From the NCBI RefSeq assembly GCF_030929595.1, contig NZ_JAVFVR010000016.1, positions 62,001 through 126,000 of the forward strand: 64,000 bases of DNA, written 5' to 3'. The notes under the pieces were generated by a model. The model ran no database searches. It worked only from the letters and a program-made list of their open reading frames with translations, and was not told where the DNA came from. The DNA is from Flavobacterium sp. LHD-85. Lineage in GTDB: Bacteria; Bacteroidota; Bacteroidia; Flavobacteriales; Flavobacteriaceae. Positions 60,372-64,000 of this stretch are shown here, piece after piece; within the stretch, counting starts at the first letter, position 1; each line of letters starts with the position of its first letter. The translations under genes were made by a program, and so were the position numbers.

Positions 60372-61250
60372 ATGGGTACTACGAAAAATTTTTATAGAGA
60401 AATTGCGCCACTTGCAGCGAGCGATAGCTTTTTGGTTTTCGATCGCGTAAAAGATAGTTTTGATTTTCCGGTTCATTATCATCCGGAATTTGAGATCAAT
60501 TTTATTTTGAATGGAAAAGGAGTTAAGCGGGTTGTTGGAGATAATATTGAAGAAATTGATAATGTCGAGTTGGTTTTGATTGGTCCGAATTTATATCATG
60601 GCTGGGAGTTAAATAAATGTACAAGTAAAAAAATACACGAAATAACGATTCAGTTTCATAATGATTTGTTTCATGAGTCTTTACTGTCAAGACGAATTAT
60701 GAATCCGATTAGGGATATGTTTAATCGATCTATTCATGGAATTCTGTTTTCTAAAAAAACTGCCGAGGAGCTGACGCCAAGGCTTGTGAGGCTTTCTAAG
60801 CTTGACGGAATGGATTATTTTCTTGAAATAACGTCTTTATTATATGATCTTGCCAATTCTAGAAATCAGCGTCTGCTTTCGACTTATACAGTAGATTATG
60901 ATACGTTTGATGATTATGATAAAATGAAACTTATTTATGAATATGTGCAGAAAAATTTTGCAGAAAAAATTACTTTAGAAGATGCGGCAAACGTGGCGAG
61001 CATGTCTATTATTTCTTTTAACCGATTTATTAAAAAGCGTACTGGGAAAACTTTTGTCAATTATATAAATGACATTCGAATTGGTTACGCGGCACGTTGG
61101 CTGGTAGAGAAAGATATGAGTGTTTCTGAGGTTGCTTTCAAATCGGGGTTCAATAATATTGCAAATTTCAATCGCAGTTTTAAAGCAACTAAAAACTGTA
61201 CGCCAAGTCAATATCGTGAAGAATTTTCGGGTTTGAAGCGCATTTTATAG
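60372..61250 (+). CDS. AraC-family transcriptional regulator
   Basis: This 292-residue regulator has an N-terminal cupin-like sensor (DFPVHYHPEFEINFILNGKG...LIGPNLYHGWEL). The C-terminal double helix-turn-helix has ITLEDAANVASMSIISFNRF, then FVNYINDIRIGYAARWL and VSEVAFKSGFNNIANFNRSF. The cupin half suggests it binds a small sugar. Divergent from the GH26 gene and upstream of a SusC-type gene, it is the likely activator of the mannan locus. No hybrid two-component or sigma/anti-sigma system is seen nearby. Confidence 0.92.
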   Translation: MGTTKNFYREIAPLAASDSFLVFDRVKDSFDFPVHYHPEFEINFILNGKGVKRVVGDNIEEIDNVELVLIGPNLYHGWELNKCTSKKIHEITIQFHNDLFHESLLSRRIMNPIRDMFNRSIHGILFSKKTAEELTPRLVRLSKLDGMDYFLEITSLLYDLANSRNQRLLSTYTVDYDTFDDYDKMKLIYEYVQKNFAEKITLEDAANVASMSIISFNRFIKKRTGKTFVNYINDIRIGYAARWLVEKDMSVSEVAFKSGFNNIANFNRSFKATKNCTPSQYREEFSGLKRIL

Positions 61251-61562
61251 TGATACTTTTTTATCACAAATAAATATTATTTTTAACGAAAACGTTTGCT
61301 TTTCGAGATTTCATTGGTTTTTATTCATAGGTTAGCTTCTTTTGGAGGATGGTTATTGCGAATAATTTAATTTTTATATGATTTTATTTTCATATATGTT
61401 TTTTTAATCGCTTACAGTAAAAATATTATCATTAAATGATATAATACTATTGATTTGATAATCCTCTCTGTTATAGATTTGTTAAATAATTTTAAAGTAA
61501 AATTTACCAGGCATTTACTTTTGGATTATGCAATAAACAAATTTAACTAACCAAACATTATT
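61251..61562 (+). promoter_or_regulatory. Leader/promoter region of the SusC-type gene
   Basis: This 312-nt AT-rich region has no gene. TACTTTTG at 61516-61523 matches TAnnTTTG and lies 39 nt before the ATG. A TTTG at 61478-61481 is too far to be a standard -33 box. No hairpin terminator for the AraC gene was found. Confidence 0.45.
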
Positions 61563-64000
61563 ATGAAAAAACTAATGACTAGCTTCATTCATTGGATGGC
61601 TGACCACAAAGCCGTTCCTTTGATATTATTTTTATTACTGGTGAGTAATTCTATTACGGCTCAGGTAAAGGTTTCGGGAACTGTATCTGATGAGAAGGGA
61701 TTGTCTATTCCTGGTGCCAATATCGTGGTTACGGGTACAAAGAAGACGGCTTCAACAGATTTTGATGGGAAATATGCTATCGAAGCACCCGCAAATTCAA
61801 CTATTTCTGTTTCATTTATCGGATATGTTGCACAGACAGTCAACGTTAGAAATGGAGGAACAATCAATGTTGTTTTGAAATTAAGCGCTGAAGATTTACG
61901 TGAAGTACTGGTAAATGTAGGATATAGAAGTGTGAAGAAAAAGGATTTGACAGGCGCTATTTCTACTGTTACTTCTAAGGATATTGCAGACTCTCCACAA
62001 GTATCTGTAGATCAATTGTTGCAAGGACGTGCTGCTGGGGTAACAGTTACGAACAACTCTGGACAGCCTGGAAGCAGTGTGTCGGTTAAAATTCGTGGAA
62101 CTACTTCTATCTCTGGAACCAATGAGCCATTGTATATTATAGATGGTATTCCTATTTCTGGTGATGCTGCCAATACTGCTACGGGAGGTTCAATTGTTAC
62201 AGGTTATTTAGGATCAAACACAGGAAACGTAACTTCGAGTCCAATAGCTTTTTTAAATCCTAACGATATCGAAACAATGGATATTTTGAAAGATGCTTCT
62301 GCAACTGCTATCTATGGTTCTAGAGCGTCAAATGGGGTTGTTATTATTACTACAAAAAGAGGTAAGAAAGGAACGGGAAAAATCACTTTTGATTCTTATT
62401 TCTCTGTTCAAAATGTAACTCGTTTGCTAGATACTATGACTTTGAGTCAATATGCTGCGCAGCAAAATGCTTTGGCGGCGGTTTATGGTGTTGCGCCAAG
62501 AGATGAGTTTGCTGTTCCGTCTGTTCTGGGTAAAGGAACAAATTGGCAAGATGAGATTTATAAAACGGCTATAATGAATAATTATCAGGTTTCGTTTTCT
62601 GGTGCAAAAGATGGTACTAACTACTATATTTCTGGAGGTTATACGAATCAGGAAGGTATTGTTATTGGTTCTGGTTTTAAAAGATATAGTTTTAAAACAA
62701 ATGTTGACAGCAAACTAAAAGATTGGCTAACTGTTGGCGTGTCTGTTGGAGCAGGTGTAACCAATGAAGATATTACAATCAATGGTGCGAGCAATGGTAT
62801 TATCAGTACTTCTATTTTGTCGACGCCAGATGTTGCGGTAAAAGATACTAATGGCAATTATTCTGGTCCGCCAGCAGATGGATCAATCGGGGTTTGGATC
62901 AATCCGGTAGCTTCGGCTTTGATGAATACCAATAAGTTGATTAAGAAGAACTTCATAGGAAACTTTTATGCCAATTTTAGAATAGCAAAAGGATTGGAGT
63001 ATCGCTTTGACTTTGGGGGATCTACTAATATAGATAATTACGAAGGTTTTCAGCCTACTTATAAATGGGGTTCAGCGGTTAGAGAAACCAATATGCTGAC
63101 AGAGAGAGCAAACAATTGGTATGGACTTAACATTAAAAACGTTTTAACTTATAAAGCTGACGTAGGGAATCATCATTTTAATGTTTTGGCTGGTCAAGAG
63201 GCAAATGACAGTCATTGGTTCGGTAATTCGCAATCAGTTTCTGGGTTGTTGAGTAATGATATTCACTCTATTAGTTTAGGAGATCCAGATTCAATTATTG
63301 CTTCAGAATATAAGGGAAGCTCTGCTTTGTATTCTTTCTTCGGGTCTTTTAATTATGACTATGATAACCGATATGGTTTGCAGGCAACCATGAGAGCGGA
63401 TGGAAGTTCTAATTTTGGACCTGGTCAAAAATGGGGTTACTTTCCTTCGGTTTCTGGATATTGGAAACTTTCGAACGAAAAGTTTATGGAAGGAACTAGA
63501 GAATACATTGATAACATCAAGTTTAGAGGTGGATATGGAGAAACTGGAAACCAAAATATTGGCGGTGGAGGTTACATGAGTACGGTTCGTGCAATAAAAT
63601 CGGCTATGGGTAACTTCTTTACGGTAAATAATATTGCAAATCCAGATTTAACTTGGGAAACTTCTAAACAAACCAACTTTGGTTTAGATTTTACACTTTT
63701 CAAATCAAAACTTCAAGCAACATTTGATATATACAAAAAAGAATCTGAAGGATTTTTATTTGTGTTGCCATTGCCATACTACGTTACTGGTACAGATGCT
63801 TATCAAGGAGGTTTAGGAGCGCCAAGTGTAAATTTAGGAAGTTTAAGAAATCAAGGTTTTGAGATGACTTTAGATTATAATGAGAAGTTCGGAAAAGATT
63901 TTTCTTGGAATTCAAAAGTAATTTTCTCTACAAATAAAAATAAATTGTTGAGTCTTCAAGATAATTTTGATTTGACAAAAGATGTAATGCTTAATGATTA
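61563..64000 (+). CDS. SusC/RagA-family TonB-dependent receptor, 3'-truncated
   Basis: The frame is open to the window end, giving 812 complete codons; a full receptor is about 1000 residues. After a signal peptide (VPLILFLLLVSNSITAQ) comes a carboxypeptidase-regulatory-like domain (VSGTVSDEKGLSIPGANIVV). The plug holds DQLLQGRAAGVTVTNNSG, IRGTTSISGTNEPLYIIDGI and ILKDASATAIYGSRASNGVV. Barrel strands follow. It imports oligosaccharides through the outer membrane with a SusD-type lipoprotein, probably encoded just beyond the window. Its position suggests mannan-derived ligands. Confidence 0.93.
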   Translation, partial: MKKLMTSFIHWMADHKAVPLILFLLLVSNSITAQVKVSGTVSDEKGLSIPGANIVVTGTKKTASTDFDGKYAIEAPANSTISVSFIGYVAQTVNVRNGGTINVVLKLSAEDLREVLVNVGYRSVKKKDLTGAISTVTSKDIADSPQVSVDQLLQGRAAGVTVTNNSGQPGSSVSVKIRGTTSISGTNEPLYIIDGIPISGDAANTATGGSIVTGYLGSNTGNVTSSPIAFLNPNDIETMDILKDASATAIYGSRASNGVVIITTKRGKKGTGKITFDSYFSVQNVTRLLDTMTLSQYAAQQNALAAVYGVAPRDEFAVPSVLGKGTNWQDEIYKTAIMNNYQVSFSGAKDGTNYYISGGYTNQEGIVIGSGFKRYSFKTNVDSKLKDWLTVGVSVGAGVTNEDITINGASNGIISTSILSTPDVAVKDTNGNYSGPPADGSIGVWINPVASALMNTNKLIKKNFIGNFYANFRIAKGLEYRFDFGGSTNIDNYEGFQPTYKWGSAVRETNMLTERANNWYGLNIKNVLTYKADVGNHHFNVLAGQEANDSHWFGNSQSVSGLLSNDIHSISLGDPDSIIASEYKGSSALYSFFGSFNYDYDNRYGLQATMRADGSSNFGPGQKWGYFPSVSGYWKLSNEKFMEGTREYIDNIKFRGGYGETGNQNIGGGGYMSTVRAIKSAMGNFFTVNNIANPDLTWETSKQTNFGLDFTLFKSKLQATFDIYKKESEGFLFVLPLPYYVTGTDAYQGGLGAPSVNLGSLRNQGFEMTLDYNEKFGKDFSWNSKVIFSTNKNKLLSLQDNFDLTKDVMLND

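Overview
The window looks like a chromosomal segment of a Flavobacterium-type Bacteroidota species. The DNA is AT-rich. Shine-Dalgarno sequences are absent, and several genes carry the Bacteroidota -7 promoter motif TAnnTTTG. The gene content also fits: a type 9 secretion cargo with a gliding-type C-terminal domain, a SusC-type receptor, DUF4295, bacillithiol synthesis, and the cinA-rpmB-rpmG-DUF4295-ftsY cluster. No rRNA, tRNA, CRISPR array, intact insertion sequence or prophage was seen.

Layout. 1-9.2 kb is the end of an extracellular/capsular polysaccharide locus: glycosyltransferase, acyltransferase, WecG-type transferase, sugar-phosphate transferase, Wza-type export lipoprotein, Wzc-type tyrosine kinase, a second paralogous sugar-phosphate transferase, and a convergent CpsB-type phosphatase. 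9.2-30.3 kb is mostly housekeeping and small conserved genes: acyltransferase-like membrane proteins, an Omp85-like barrel, a GT2, a 2-oxo acid dehydrogenase E2, a DnaQ-like exonuclease, FAH hydrolase, Hpt protein, cinA, rpmB, rpmG, ftsY, an archaemetzincin-like lipoprotein, DUF721, ndk, bshC, an MHS transporter, and an ArsR/SdpI pair with a hydrolase. 30.3-43.1 kb holds a 1358-residue T9SS type B protein, a B12-type radical SAM protein, an MBL hydrolase, a two-component system, a DUF1573 protein, an L,D-transpeptidase and an NlpC/P60 peptidase.

43.3-64 kb is a carbohydrate region. Two SGNH-type esterases and a GH3 enzyme come first, then an HdeD-like protein, a DUF433/DUF5615 toxin-antitoxin-like pair and an aldo/keto reductase. 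A minus-strand mannan operon follows: GH26, MFS symporter, GH130, AGE-type epimerase, GH5 and GH97. A divergent AraC-type regulator and the start of a SusC-type receptor complete the region. The GH26/epimerase/GH130/symporter set matches the known Bacteroides mannobiose route: epimerise Man-Man to Man-Glc, then phosphorolyse to mannose 1-phosphate and glucose.

The least ordinary material is non-coding. Several families of structured intergenic repeats occur two or three times each. One is a hairpin element whose stem appears to covary between copies (20.95 and 54.96 kb). Another is a 26-bp inverted repeat (23.25 and 53.58 kb). A ~140-bp three-hairpin unit built on GCTAAAGC occurs as a direct pair exactly enclosing a fragment of a DUF433 antitoxin gene (48.58-48.95 kb). 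There are also NNNCTAAG octamer repeats and GCAGATT hairpins. Two of these elements sit inside the mannan operon. No clearly novel protein system was seen; the repeats and the trapped antitoxin fragment are the best candidates for follow-up.
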